From Nitrospiraceae bacterium (lineage in GTDB: Bacteria > Nitrospirota > Nitrospiria > Nitrospirales > Nitrospiraceae), in NCBI GenBank assembly GCA_009692155.1, contig SHZW01000016.1:1-53323 (forward strand): a stretch of 53,323 nt of DNA, given 5' to 3'. Shown in pieces: positions 32,832 to 41,439 of the stretch. A program made the position numbers and the translations under genes. The notes beneath the pieces were generated by a model. That model did not search any database, was not told where the DNA came from, and worked only from the letters and a program-made list of their open reading frames with translations. The stretch's first letter is position 1; the number at the start of each line of letters is the position of its first letter.

Positions 32832-32896
32832 GCAATGGACCGCAGATTCAAATTCATTTTCAACCTATCGCCCCTCGCCCCTTGCCCCTCGCCCAT
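32810..32896. repeat. Word-repeat hairpin, GCCCCTC/GGCAAGG family, between acpS and nnr
   Basis: Left arm about 32814-32838 (words GGCAAGA, GGCCATA, GGCAATG) and inverted right arm 32863-32896 (CGCCCCT, CGCCCCT, TGCCCCT, CGCCCAT), with an AT-richer loop of about 24 bp. It covers the end of acpS and reaches 10 bp before the nnr ATG. Confidence 0.82.
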
Positions 32897-32905
32897 GGTT
32901 TTACA

Positions 32906-34468
32906 ATGAAGATCGTCACCGCCGCCCAAATGAAGGACCTAGATCGCCGGACCATCGCGGAGGCGAAAGTGCCCGGCGCCACGCTGATGGAGCGGGCCGG
33001 GAGCGGGGTGGTTGCGGCGATGGAACGGGCCGCCGGTTCCCTGTCCGGCAAAACCGTCACGATCCTCTGCGGCAAGGGCAACAACGGAGGCGACGGCTTC
33101 GTCGTGGCGCGGCTGCTCCGGAAGCAACGCGCAAAAGTTCACGTCCTGCTGCTGGCGCACCCCGGTGATCTGTCGGGCGACGCTAAAATGATGTATCGGA
33201 AATTCATCTCCGTCGCCGGCGCGAAAGCTGTGCCGGCTTCCCCATCGGCCGGCACAATCCGCACCGCTCTGGCTCAGAGCGATATGATTGTGGATGCGCT
33301 CCTGGGCACCGGCCTCTCTGCTTCCGTCTCGGCTTCCTATCAGGCGGCGATCGAGGCCATCAATGACGCAGCGGCTCCCGTGGTGGCGGTGGATCTCCCG
33401 TCCGGCGTGCATGCCGACACCGGCGCGGTTTTGGGCGCGGCCGTGAGGGCCGACATGACGGTCACATTCGGATTGCCGAAGCTGGGCCTGTACACGGGCG
33501 CAGGCCTCGATCACGCCGGCACGGTGGAGGTCGTGGACATCGGCATTCCTCCGGCCTTCATCGAGACCATCGCAAGTTGCGTGTCGCTCATCACCATGGA
33601 AACTGTGCACCGGCTGCTTCCCGATCGCCGGGTATCTTCTCATAAGGGCACCTACGGCCATGCCGGCATCATCGCGGGCTCGGTCGGCAAGACCGGCGCA
33701 GCGGCCATGGCCGCCAGGGCCGCGCTACGGGTCGGCGCCGGCCTCGTCACGGTCGCCACACCAGCCAGCGTGAACGACACGCTGGAGGCGAAACTGCTGG
33801 AAGCCATGACCGTGCCCATGCCTGAAACAAAAGCGCGGACGCTCGCACGGGCCGGCCTCGAGGACATTTTGTCATTCATCCACGCACGGACGGCAGTGGC
33901 GATCGGGCCGGGCCTCACCACGCATCCGGAAACCGTCGAATTGATCCATGCGCTCCTGCCCAGATTGGAGAGACCCTCCGTGCTGGACGCCGACGCCCTG
34001 AATGCGCTCGCCGGACAGACCTCGTTGCTGGGCGAGTGCAAGATTCCGCCGATCCTCACACCGCACCCGGGAGAAATGGCCCGGCTGGTGGGCGGTGCCT
34101 CGACCCGCTCGATCAACGACGATCGCATCGGCGCCGCTGTGACGTTCGCGCAGGCGCGGCGGGTCATGCTCGTCTTGAAAGGAGCCCGCACCGTCGTCGC
34201 GCACCCCGACGGACGCGCGGCCATCTGCCCGACCGGCAATCCCGGCATGGCGACCGCCGGCACCGGCGACGTACTGACCGGCATGATCGTCGGATTGCTG
34301 GCGCAGGGACTCGACCCGTGGGACGCGGCCTGCGCCGGCACGTATCTGCACGGATTGGCCGGAGACCTGGCGGCCGCCAGAATGGGATATGCCGGGATGA
34401 TCGCAGGCGACGTGATCGAGCAGATTCCTTTCGCCTTGACCGAGGTCGTCCATGGCACACGCGCTTAG
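32906..34468 (+). CDS. nnr: Bifunctional NAD(P)H-hydrate epimerase / ADP-dependent dehydratase
   Basis: 520 residues from ATG 32906; a TTG start in the repeat at 32882 is rejected. The N-terminal YjeF epimerase domain (to about residue 215) has GKGNNGGDGFVVARLL and PSGVHADTG. The C-terminal carbohydrate-kinase-like dehydratase domain has HKGTYGHAGIIAGS, LTPHPGEMARLVG and TAGTGDVLTGMIVG. It repairs hydrated NADH/NADPH. It overlaps the tsaE frame by 17 bp. No ribosome binding site is visible, since the preceding DNA is the repeat. Confidence 0.94.
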   Translation: MKIVTAAQMKDLDRRTIAEAKVPGATLMERAGSGVVAAMERAAGSLSGKTVTILCGKGNNGGDGFVVARLLRKQRAKVHVLLLAHPGDLSGDAKMMYRKFISVAGAKAVPASPSAGTIRTALAQSDMIVDALLGTGLSASVSASYQAAIEAINDAAAPVVAVDLPSGVHADTGAVLGAAVRADMTVTFGLPKLGLYTGAGLDHAGTVEVVDIGIPPAFIETIASCVSLITMETVHRLLPDRRVSSHKGTYGHAGIIAGSVGKTGAAAMAARAALRVGAGLVTVATPASVNDTLEAKLLEAMTVPMPETKARTLARAGLEDILSFIHARTAVAIGPGLTTHPETVELIHALLPRLERPSVLDADALNALAGQTSLLGECKIPPILTPHPGEMARLVGGASTRSINDDRIGAAVTFAQARRVMLVLKGARTVVAHPDGRAAICPTGNPGMATAGTGDVLTGMIVGLLAQGLDPWDAACAGTYLHGLAGDLAAARMGYAGMIAGDVIEQIPFALTEVVHGTRA

Positions 34469-35024
34469 GTCACCAGCCAGGCGCCGGCCCCGAACTGAGC
34501 GAAGCGCTCCGGCCGCCGGCACGTGGCACTGTCTGTCGAAGTCCGTTGCAGAAACCGATCGTCTCGGTCGCCGCATCGGCCGAGCGCTGCAGGGAGGCGA
34601 GATCGTGGCGCTCTACGGTGAGCTGGGTTCCGGGAAAACGGCGCTGGTGCGCGGCATGGCCGCGGGACTCGGCGCGCCTCCTGAAGCCGTGAGCAGCCCG
34701 ACGTTCGTCTTCATCCACGAGTATCATGGCCGCATGCGGCTCGCCCACGCGGACCTCTACCGGCTTCAATCCTACACGGAGCTGCCGCACATCGGACTAT
34801 CGGATTATGATGACGGACGGACGGTGACTGCTATCGAATGGGCGGAGAAAGCGGGTCATGATCTGCCTGCCGATCGTCTGGAGATTCATCTTCAGCACCG
34901 GAGTCCCAGCATCCGCGAGATCACGTTTGTCCCGCGGGGGGCACGGGCGCGCCGTCTGCTGGCGCGCATGCGGGCGGGGCAACGCTCAAGCCGGACGGCT
35001 GGACAAAGGAGACGGACCCGATGA
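34452..35024 (+). CDS. tsaE: tRNA threonylcarbamoyladenosine biosynthesis ATPase TsaE
   Basis: 190 residues. The P-loop GELGSGKTALVRGMAAGLG, SPTFVFIHEYHG and HADLYRLQS are the TsaE signature; the ATPase is needed with TsaB and TsaD for the t6A modification. An Arg-rich N-terminal extension of about 25 residues and a basic tail of about 30 residues flank the core. Overlap with nnr is conserved in many bacteria. Its stop overlaps the HIT gene start (ATGA). Confidence 0.92.
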   Translation: MAHALRSPARRRPRTERSAPAAGTWHCLSKSVAETDRLGRRIGRALQGGEIVALYGELGSGKTALVRGMAAGLGAPPEAVSSPTFVFIHEYHGRMRLAHADLYRLQSYTELPHIGLSDYDDGRTVTAIEWAEKAGHDLPADRLEIHLQHRSPSIREITFVPRGARARRLLARMRAGQRSSRTAGQRRRTR

Positions 35025-35548
35025 AGGTTCTCTGGGCACCCTGGCGCATGGCCTACATTAAGAACGCGCGCAAGCCCGCCAAATGCATCTTCTGCGTCAA
35101 GCCCAAGGAACGGCGCGATGCCCGGAACCTCCTGTTGCACCGGGGACGTCACGGGCTCGTGATGATGAACCTGTTCCCCTACAACAGCGGCCACCTGCTG
35201 GTGGCGCCCTATGCGCACGTCAGGAGCCTGGAGCAGTTGCCCGATGAAGTCTCGCTCGACCTGCTGGCACTCACGAATCTCTCGCTGAAAGTCCTGCGGG
35301 CCGAGATCAAGCCGGAAGGATTCAACATCGGCGTCAACCTGGGACGGGTCAGCGGGGCCGGAATAGAAGCGCACGTCCATCTCCATATCGTCCCGCGCTG
35401 GAACGGCGATACGAACTTCATGCCGTTATTTTCTGAAACCCGCGTGATGCCCGAGCACTTGCAGACGACCTATCGGAAGCTTCTGGCACGATTCAACAAA
35501 CTGACCGCGCCGGCGCCCAGGCGCTCGAGTAAACGGACCCGCCGATGA
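35021..35548 (+). CDS. HIT-family hydrolase, Ap4A-phosphorylase-like
   Basis: 175 residues. Zinc-type cysteines in KCIFCVKPKE, the NLFPYNSGHLLVAPYAHVRS strand, and the HIT triad HVHLHIVPRW followed by NGDTNFMPLFSETRV identify the bacterial HIT subfamily related to Ap4A phosphorylases. It probably hydrolyses dinucleoside polyphosphates or AMP conjugates. A basic tail (RRSSKRTRR) follows. It is coupled to tsaE and to the lapA-like gene by 4-bp overlaps. Confidence 0.88.
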   Translation: MKVLWAPWRMAYIKNARKPAKCIFCVKPKERRDARNLLLHRGRHGLVMMNLFPYNSGHLLVAPYAHVRSLEQLPDEVSLDLLALTNLSLKVLRAEIKPEGFNIGVNLGRVSGAGIEAHVHLHIVPRWNGDTNFMPLFSETRVMPEHLQTTYRKLLARFNKLTAPAPRRSSKRTRR

Positions 35549-35880
35549 TTCGCCTGATTCTCGTCTTCATCCTGCTCGCCCTCGCGCTGAGCTTCTTTCT
35601 CCAGAATCAGGATCAGGAAGTCGTGCTCCGGTACTTCTTCGGGTTGAAATCGGCGGAAACCAAAGTCTACGTGCCGATCCTGAGCGGATTCGTGATCGGC
35701 CTGCTGGTCTCGTCCATCCTGCTATTTCCCGCCTGGGTCCGCGGACGGATCGAATTGCGGCGCAAGACCAAACAACTCCAGGAGGCCGAAGCCGAACTGG
35801 TGCAGTTGCGAGAGGCGGAGCGTGGCATGGAGCCCGATCAAGCACCTCCTCCCGCTGGAGATAACGAGCCTCCGGCATGA
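35545..35880 (+). CDS. LapA-domain (DUF1049) inner-membrane protein
   Basis: 111 residues. Two membrane helices (about 2-20 and 45-65) with the short LQNQDQEVVLRYFF turn between them, then a charged helical segment (RIELRRKTKQLQEAEAELVQ) likely to form a coiled coil, and a Pro-rich tail. This is the LapA/YciS arrangement, where the Escherichia coli member helps lipopolysaccharide assembly. It lies at the end of the tsaE-HIT series, 35 bp before mutS. Confidence 0.82.
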   Translation: MIRLILVFILLALALSFFLQNQDQEVVLRYFFGLKSAETKVYVPILSGFVIGLLVSSILLFPAWVRGRIELRRKTKQLQEAEAELVQLREAERGMEPDQAPPPAGDNEPPA

Positions 35881-35915
35881 GCAACGCCCCGGTCTAATCG
35901 CATGGACCACCCGAC

Positions 35916-38558
35916 GTGAACGATTCTGATCTCACTCCATTGATGAAGCAGTACAGGGAAATCAAACGTGCCTACGAGGGCGCGATTCTGTTTTTCCGCG
36001 TGGGCGACTTCTACGAAATGTTCTATGAGGACGCAGAAGAAGCGTCGCGGCTCCTCTCGATCGCCCTCACGTCGCGCGATAAATCCAGCGCCGCACCCGT
36101 GCCCCTCTGCGGCGTCCCGCACCATGCCGCCACCGGCTATATCGCCAAGCTGCTGAAAGCCGGGCGAACCGTCGCCCTCTGCGATCAGGTGGAAGACCCG
36201 AAATTGGCCAAGGGGCTTGTGCGCCGTGAAGTCGTCCGGCTGTACACGCCCGGCACGCTCACGGACGCCGAGTTGCTGCATCCGACGGAATCCAACTTCC
36301 TGGCCGCCGTCACTGCGGCGCCCGTCTCGCACGGCCCGTTCGCGGCGGGGCTGGCCGCCCTCGATCTGTCCACCGGAGAATTTTGGGTGACGGAGTTCGC
36401 AGGGGAACAAACCCCGCATGATCTTCAAGACGAACTGGCGCGGCTGGAGCCCAAAGAATTGATCCGCCCGTCCGCCCTCGCCGAGCCGATCCGTGCGGTC
36501 TGCAGCGCAAGCGGCGCGCGGGACTGCGCCCGGGATGCGTCGTCGTTCGACACCCGTGAAGCAGAACGGACACTCCTGGAGCAATTTCGAGTTGCCTCGC
36601 TGGAAGGATTCGGCTGCAAGGGCCTGACGCTCGGGCTTCAGGCCGCCGGCGCGCTGGTGCGGTATCTGCGCGAAACCAGGCCGACCGGGAATCTCTCGCA
36701 CTTGCGCCGGCTCCGTGTCCGCCGTTCCGGCGAGGACATGCATCTTGACGGGGCGACCATCAGAAATCTCGAGCTTGTCCGGTCGCTTGGCGAAGACCGG
36801 CGGAACACGACCTTGCTGGCAGTCCTCGACCGCACCGTCACGACCATGGGAAGCCGGCTGTTGCGGGAATGGATCCTCCGTCCCCTGCTTCGAATCGACC
36901 CGATCCGGGCGCGGCTCGACGCCGTCGGGGAGTTGCTGCAGACCCTCGAAACCCGCGTCGTGATTCGAACCGCGCTGCGGTCCGTGCAGGACATCCTGCG
37001 ATTGAGCAGCCGCATCTCGCTTGGAGCGGCGTCGCCGCGCGATGTGCTGGCGCTCAAGCAATCGGTGGCGGTCCTGCCCGAACTGCACGCACGGGTGGCC
37101 TCCTGCCGTGCCCCGGTGCTGCGCGAGATGGCCGCAAACTGGGACAACCTGGCCGACGTCCATGAGCTGATCGAGAAGACGATTCTGTCGGACGCGCCAG
37201 GGTCAATCAGGGACGGCGGCATCATCCGCGAAGGTTGCGACGCCGCTCTCGATGAATTGCGGACGATCGGACGGGACGGCAAACACTGGATCGCGCAGTT
37301 GGAGGCACGGGAACGGGAGCGGACCGGCATCGAGCCCCTGAAGATCCGGTTCAACCAGGTGTTCGGCTACTACATCGAGATCACGAAAACCAACCTGGCT
37401 AAAGTCCCCGCCGACTACAGCCGCAAGCAGACGTTGGCCAATGCCGAGCGGTTCATCACGCCGGAGCTGAAAGAACTGGAAGACAAGGTCACCGGCGCCG
37501 ACCTGAAACAAAAGGCCCTTGAGCAGGAGCTCTTCGAGCGCATCCGGGCGCAGCTTGCGCGGGAGACCGCCCGCATCCAGGCGATGGGAGCCGCTATCGC
37601 CGCACTCGACGTATTCGCATCGCTCGCAGAAACGGCCGCGCTCAACGGCTACGTACGACCGGAAGTGGACGAAGGCGGAGCAATTGAAATCTTTGATGGC
37701 CGCCATCCCGTCGTGGAGCGGCTGGATCTTCCGCAGGGCTTCGTCCCCAACGACACACGGCTCGACCTGGATGCCAACCGGCTCCTGATCCTCACCGGCC
37801 CCAACATGGCCGGTAAGAGCACCTATTTACGACAAGTCGCATTGATCGTGTTGATGGCCCAGATGGGCGGCTTCGTGCCGGCCCGTTCCGCCCGCATTGG
37901 GCTTGCGGACCGGATCTTCACCCGTGTCGGCGCCTCCGACAATCTGGCTACGGGCCAGAGCACGTTCATGGTGGAGATGACCGAGACAGCGCAGATTCTC
38001 AACAGCGCGACCGCGCGCAGCCTCATTTTATTGGACGAGATCGGGCGCGGCACCAGCACCTACGACGGGCTGAGCATCGCCTGGGCCGTCTCGGAATACA
38101 TCCAGGACCGCGGCCATATCGGCGCGCGGACGATGTTTGCCACGCACTATCACGAAATGACGGAACTGACCAGAACGCATGACGGCGTGAAGAACTACAC
38201 GGTGGCGGTAAAGGAACAAAATGAAGACGTGCTGTTTCTGCGAAAGATTGTGGAAGGCGGCGCCAACCGGAGCTACGGCATCCACGTGGCCAGACTGGCC
38301 GGCCTGCCCGCGCCCGTGCTCAGCCGCGCGCGGGAGGTGCTGGCACAACTGGAGCAATCATCGGAGCGCGCGCAGGCTGACTCTCTCAGCACTCAGGTCT
38401 CAGGGCTCAGCACTGGTTCTCTCAATTCCACCCTGCCGCTGCCTCACCCGATCATCGAAGAGGTCCGCCAGATCGATCTCTTCTCGATGACGCCGCTCGA
38501 AGCCTTGAACCGGCTGGCTGACATGCAGCGCCGCCTGGACGAGAAAGACAAAAAATAA
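35916..38558 (+). CDS. mutS: DNA mismatch repair protein MutS
   Basis: 880 residues from GTG 35916. The mismatch-binding motif FFRVGDFYEMFYEDA with the Phe-x-Glu pair lies near residue 30. The ATPase has TGPNMAGKSTYLRQ (Walker A), LLDEIGRGTSTYDGLSIAW (Walker B) and FATHYHEMTEL. Full MutS1 architecture. Residues about 824-834 (LSTQVSGLSTG), in the linker between the ATPase domain and the C-terminal helix-loop-helix, are encoded by a CTCAGCA-type word repeat. A strong terminator follows. Confidence 0.96.
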   Translation: MNDSDLTPLMKQYREIKRAYEGAILFFRVGDFYEMFYEDAEEASRLLSIALTSRDKSSAAPVPLCGVPHHAATGYIAKLLKAGRTVALCDQVEDPKLAKGLVRREVVRLYTPGTLTDAELLHPTESNFLAAVTAAPVSHGPFAAGLAALDLSTGEFWVTEFAGEQTPHDLQDELARLEPKELIRPSALAEPIRAVCSASGARDCARDASSFDTREAERTLLEQFRVASLEGFGCKGLTLGLQAAGALVRYLRETRPTGNLSHLRRLRVRRSGEDMHLDGATIRNLELVRSLGEDRRNTTLLAVLDRTVTTMGSRLLREWILRPLLRIDPIRARLDAVGELLQTLETRVVIRTALRSVQDILRLSSRISLGAASPRDVLALKQSVAVLPELHARVASCRAPVLREMAANWDNLADVHELIEKTILSDAPGSIRDGGIIREGCDAALDELRTIGRDGKHWIAQLEARERERTGIEPLKIRFNQVFGYYIEITKTNLAKVPADYSRKQTLANAERFITPELKELEDKVTGADLKQKALEQELFERIRAQLARETARIQAMGAAIAALDVFASLAETAALNGYVRPEVDEGGAIEIFDGRHPVVERLDLPQGFVPNDTRLDLDANRLLILTGPNMAGKSTYLRQVALIVLMAQMGGFVPARSARIGLADRIFTRVGASDNLATGQSTFMVEMTETAQILNSATARSLILLDEIGRGTSTYDGLSIAWAVSEYIQDRGHIGARTMFATHYHEMTELTRTHDGVKNYTVAVKEQNEDVLFLRKIVEGGANRSYGIHVARLAGLPAPVLSRAREVLAQLEQSSERAQADSLSTQVSGLSTGSLNSTLPLPHPIIEEVRQIDLFSMTPLEALNRLADMQRRLDEKDKK
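38386..38415. repeat. Word-repeat tract, CTCAGCA family, in mutS
   Basis: AGCACTC, AGGTCTC, AGGGCTC, AGCACTG at 7-nt period from 38388. It translates to LSTQVSGLST, in the same phase as LSTQSSAL in the TolB-like gene. Confidence 0.8.
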
Positions 38559-38620
38559 AACAGGGACTGGCCCCCGCCGCAGTTTTGCGAAGGCGGGTGC
38601 CTGCCTCTGTTCACAAAAGC

Positions 38621-38656
38621 AAAAGGGCGGCGCCCCTTTCGGAGCGCCGCCCTTTC
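38621..38656. terminator. Bidirectional rho-independent terminator
   Basis: AAAGGGCGGCGC and GCGCCGCCCTTT pair around CCCTTTCGGA, with As before and Ts after the stem, so it works for mutS on plus and for the secreted-protein gene on minus. Confidence 0.85.
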
Positions 38657-38676
38657 TAGAACAGACTCGTTAACTC

Positions 38677-39351
38677 TTAGTGCCCGCCGCCACCACTGCC
38701 AGGCAAATTATACTCGGCAGACCACGGGATCAATCCACCCACCGGCTTCCCGCCTGGGAGAAGCACATCGTAGTGCATAGGCACCGTGCCGGCACCCTTC
38801 GGAGTGGTATTGAGCATCTGCTTGGCCTTGTAGCACCCGGCTTCGAATTCATCCTTGCCCTGGCAGGCCGCTTCTTTCAAGGTACGGATACTGCGCGGCT
38901 TCGCCGGCTCGCCGGCAATTTCCGGCAGCTTCTTCACCGAGGTGATGACCCGGTGATTCTGCTCCGTCTCCTGCGCGACAAACTCGATCAGCGCCGTCTG
39001 CGAGGACGGAGGCACTTCCTTGGCCGCCGCCGGTCCTGCATGGGGACGGGCCAGTTTCTTCAGTTCGTCCCAGGCGCCCTTGTCCGCGTAGAATTTGAGG
39101 TTCTTACCCGGATGAATCTTCTGCCAGAAATAACCGCTCTCGGCATTGCCGCCGAACACGGCGATGTTGATCCACACCGCTTCATCATAGGGATCGATGA
39201 TTATCACCCGCCCCTGCAGCGTGGTCGGCTTGCTCATGTCGCCCCACTCGAACCGCTCCTGGAACGCTTCGATGGCCAGGGCGGTGGAGGTCACACCGAC
39301 CACCAGGGCCATGGCAGCGAGGAACGTCCAGCCTGTCTTATGAACTCTCAT
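38677..39351 (-). CDS. Secreted protein of unknown function
   Basis: 224 residues with a clear signal peptide (FLAAMALVVGVTSTALA, cleaved before IEAFQ). The mature part has a beta-rich start (TTLQGRVIIIDPYDEAVWIN), then an Ala/Lys-rich middle, a single CxxxxxxxxxC pair (ACQGKDEFEAGC) that could form a disulfide, and a Gly-rich end (LPGSGGGGH). I recognise no family. It lies 61 bp after a second secreted-protein gene; both describe a domain starting with TLKGRV/TLQGRV, so they may be distant paralogues acting together outside the inner membrane. Confidence 0.75.
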   Translation of the reverse strand: MRVHKTGWTFLAAMALVVGVTSTALAIEAFQERFEWGDMSKPTTLQGRVIIIDPYDEAVWINIAVFGGNAESGYFWQKIHPGKNLKFYADKGAWDELKKLARPHAGPAAAKEVPPSSQTALIEFVAQETEQNHRVITSVKKLPEIAGEPAKPRSIRTLKEAACQGKDEFEAGCYKAKQMLNTTPKGAGTVPMHYDVLLPGGKPVGGLIPWSAEYNLPGSGGGGH

Positions 39352-39412
39352 GATGCTCCCTCCTTAAAGAACCGAGATGATGGTCATCAAAAAACGTTCA
39401 ATGAACTTCGTC

Positions 39413-39934
39413 TTAGTCCTTCTTCAACAACTTGAAGCCGGTGATCGTCCGGCCGTCCAGCGTCACTTCCATGGCTACGAGCTCCTGCGACGCCTTGATG
39501 ATCTTGTCCATCAGGCCCTTGTCCTTCACGGATAGGCGCACGGTCGTGGCGGCATGGTACCAGCCGGCATAGGGATTGTTCTTGTCGGTCCCGCCGGTGA
39601 AGCCCCAGGCGCAGCAGACAAACAATGGATCCGGAGGACGCACGTCGAGATCGGAGGAAGACCGCCCGCTCGGAGTGCCCGATGCCGGATCGCCCGTGTT
39701 CCAATACTGAATCCCGAACAGGAGTTCCTTCTCGGGATTATCCGCCCACTGGGCCCAGACGCGGCCCTTGAGCGTCTTGGCCGCTTCTGCCTTGAAAGCA
39801 CCCTTCGCGCCTACTGCGATATCGGAAGGCCCGCTCAGTCCACCGGGGGCATCCGCCGCCACGGCAAAGCCGGCCAGCATGAGACCCGTCACAAAGAAGA
39901 AGGAAACAGCCGCTATAACGACGCCTCTCTTCAT
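39413..39934 (-). CDS. Secreted protein of unknown function
   Basis: 173 residues from ATG 39934, with AAGGAGGG 7 nt upstream; the longer frame to 39973 is rejected. The signal peptide (RGVVIAAVSFFFVTGLMLAG) is cleaved near AVAADA. The mature protein contains KTLKGRVWAQW, an aromatic WNTGDP segment, two adjacent Cys (VCCAWGF) and a C-terminal VAMEVTLDGRTITGFKLLKK. No family is recognised. It has an excellent promoter 80-110 bp upstream and heads a two-gene unit with the other secreted protein. Confidence 0.78.
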   Translation of the reverse strand: MKRGVVIAAVSFFFVTGLMLAGFAVAADAPGGLSGPSDIAVGAKGAFKAEAAKTLKGRVWAQWADNPEKELLFGIQYWNTGDPASGTPSGRSSSDLDVRPPDPLFVCCAWGFTGGTDKNNPYAGWYHAATTVRLSVKDKGLMDKIIKASQELVAMEVTLDGRTITGFKLLKKD

Positions 39935-40015
39935 CACTCGTCCCTCCTTACATATAAAAAAACAACCGATCACAATCTTACTTATAAGCGCGTCAAAAGA
40001 CCGAAACAGGGAGCA

Positions 40016-40044
40016 ATCGTACCGAATCCCCCAAACCTTGTCAA
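40016..40044 (-). promoter_or_regulatory. Strong sigma-70-type promoter for the two secreted proteins
   Basis: On the minus strand TTGACA (40044-40039), 17 bp, TACGAT (40021-40016). The leader is about 75 nt. This is the best promoter match in the window, suggesting high expression. Confidence 0.7.
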
Positions 40045-40185
40045 GAAAATATTTGGCGCTTCAGACACCTGCAAGACATTGAAAATACGTGGTTATTTTG
40101 TGGGTTCTAAATTGATGCTGGACTGCCCTCAAGGCCGGTCCGGGGAACTGCCAAAACCGCGCATGAGAAGGCTGGACTCTCCGGT

Positions 40186-41439
40186 CTAATTGAGTACGGA
40201 GGCCAGGGATCGGCGTGACACAGGCCCGAGCGCCGCGACAGACAGGCGGCGCTTGTCAAAGAGTTCGCGGCTCAACCCGATCAGTTGCGCTTCGTTCACG
40301 CGGTCGATGCCGGCCATCAGTTCATCCAATGACACCCGCCGCCCGTGGTGCAGCTCGTCCTTGGCCAGCTTGCCCATCCGGCTGGACGTGCTCTCCAGCC
40401 CCAGCATCACGCTGCCCTTCATCTGATTCTTGGCCCGTGCCAACTCGTCCCGCGAAACCCCCTTGGCGCAGAGCCGCTTGATCTCGCGCGAGACCAGCTC
40501 GACGACTTTGGGCGCCTCCGCCGGACGGGTCCCGGCGTAGACGGACCACATGCCGCCGTCGCTGTAGGCGGAAAGGCAGGAGTAGATGGAATAGGCGAGC
40601 CCGCGTTTTTCTCGGATTTCCTGGAACAGGCGCGAGCTGACGTTGCCGCCCAGGACGGCATTGAGCAGCGCGGCCACGTACCGGTCCTTGTGCTCGACGG
40701 AGATGCCCTTCAGCCCCAGGCACAGGTGCGCCTGCTCTAATTTTTTCTCGTGCACCCGCAGCCCGCCGTGGATTTCGGCCGGCCACCGGTTTCGTTTTGT
40801 GGCAGCCGGCCGTTCGAACCGGCCGAAGTGGGTGTCGAGCAGGGCTGTCAGTTGTTTTTGATCGAAGTTGCCGGCGACGGCCACGACCGTTTCGTGCGGA
40901 TGATAGTATCGTTGAATGTAGCCGAGGATGTCGCGACGTCCCAGATTCTTGACGGTCGCGACCGTTCCCAAAATCGGCCGGCCCAGAGGATGCGCGCCGA
41001 ACATCTGCTGCGTATGGAGGTCTTGAACGAATTCTTCCGGATCGTCCTGGACCATGCGCATCTCTTCCAGGACGACCTGCTTTTCCTTTTCGATTTCCTG
41101 GGACGGAAAACGGGAGTGGTGAAACAGATCGGCGAGGAGCGCCAGCCCGGGCTTCAGCTGCTCGTCCAGCACCTTGATGTAGAAGGTCGTCGTTTCGCGG
41201 GTCGTGAAGGCGTTCATCTCGCCGCCGAGCGCGTCGATCTCGCGGGAAATCTGAACGGCGGACCGGGTCGTGGTCCCTTTGAAAAACATGTGCTCGATGA
41301 AGTGGGAGAAGCCTTCTTCTCCCTGCTCTTCATCGCGCGACCCGACGTTGACCCAGATGCCGATCGTGACTGACTTGAGCGACGGCATCCGCTCCGTAAC
41401 GAGTCGGACGCCGTTGTCGAGCACGACCTTGCGATACAT
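40186..41439 (-). CDS. M16-family (insulinase-like) zinc peptidase
   Basis: 417 residues. The inverted zinc motif HFIEHMFFKGT (HxxEH), with the distal Glu in the following helix region, is intact, and the C-terminal half has the RLFQEIREKRGLAYSIYSC element. It resembles the PqqL/YmxG-type processing peptidases that follow pnp in many Gram-positive and Nitrospirota genomes. No signal peptide is seen. The start abuts the pnp stop (overlap of 1 bp). Confidence 0.92.
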   Translation of the reverse strand: MYRKVVLDNGVRLVTERMPSLKSVTIGIWVNVGSRDEEQGEEGFSHFIEHMFFKGTTTRSAVQISREIDALGGEMNAFTTRETTTFYIKVLDEQLKPGLALLADLFHHSRFPSQEIEKEKQVVLEEMRMVQDDPEEFVQDLHTQQMFGAHPLGRPILGTVATVKNLGRRDILGYIQRYYHPHETVVAVAGNFDQKQLTALLDTHFGRFERPAATKRNRWPAEIHGGLRVHEKKLEQAHLCLGLKGISVEHKDRYVAALLNAVLGGNVSSRLFQEIREKRGLAYSIYSCLSAYSDGGMWSVYAGTRPAEAPKVVELVSREIKRLCAKGVSRDELARAKNQMKGSVMLGLESTSSRMGKLAKDELHHGRRVSLDELMAGIDRVNEAQLIGLSRELFDKRRLSVAALGPVSRRSLASVLN

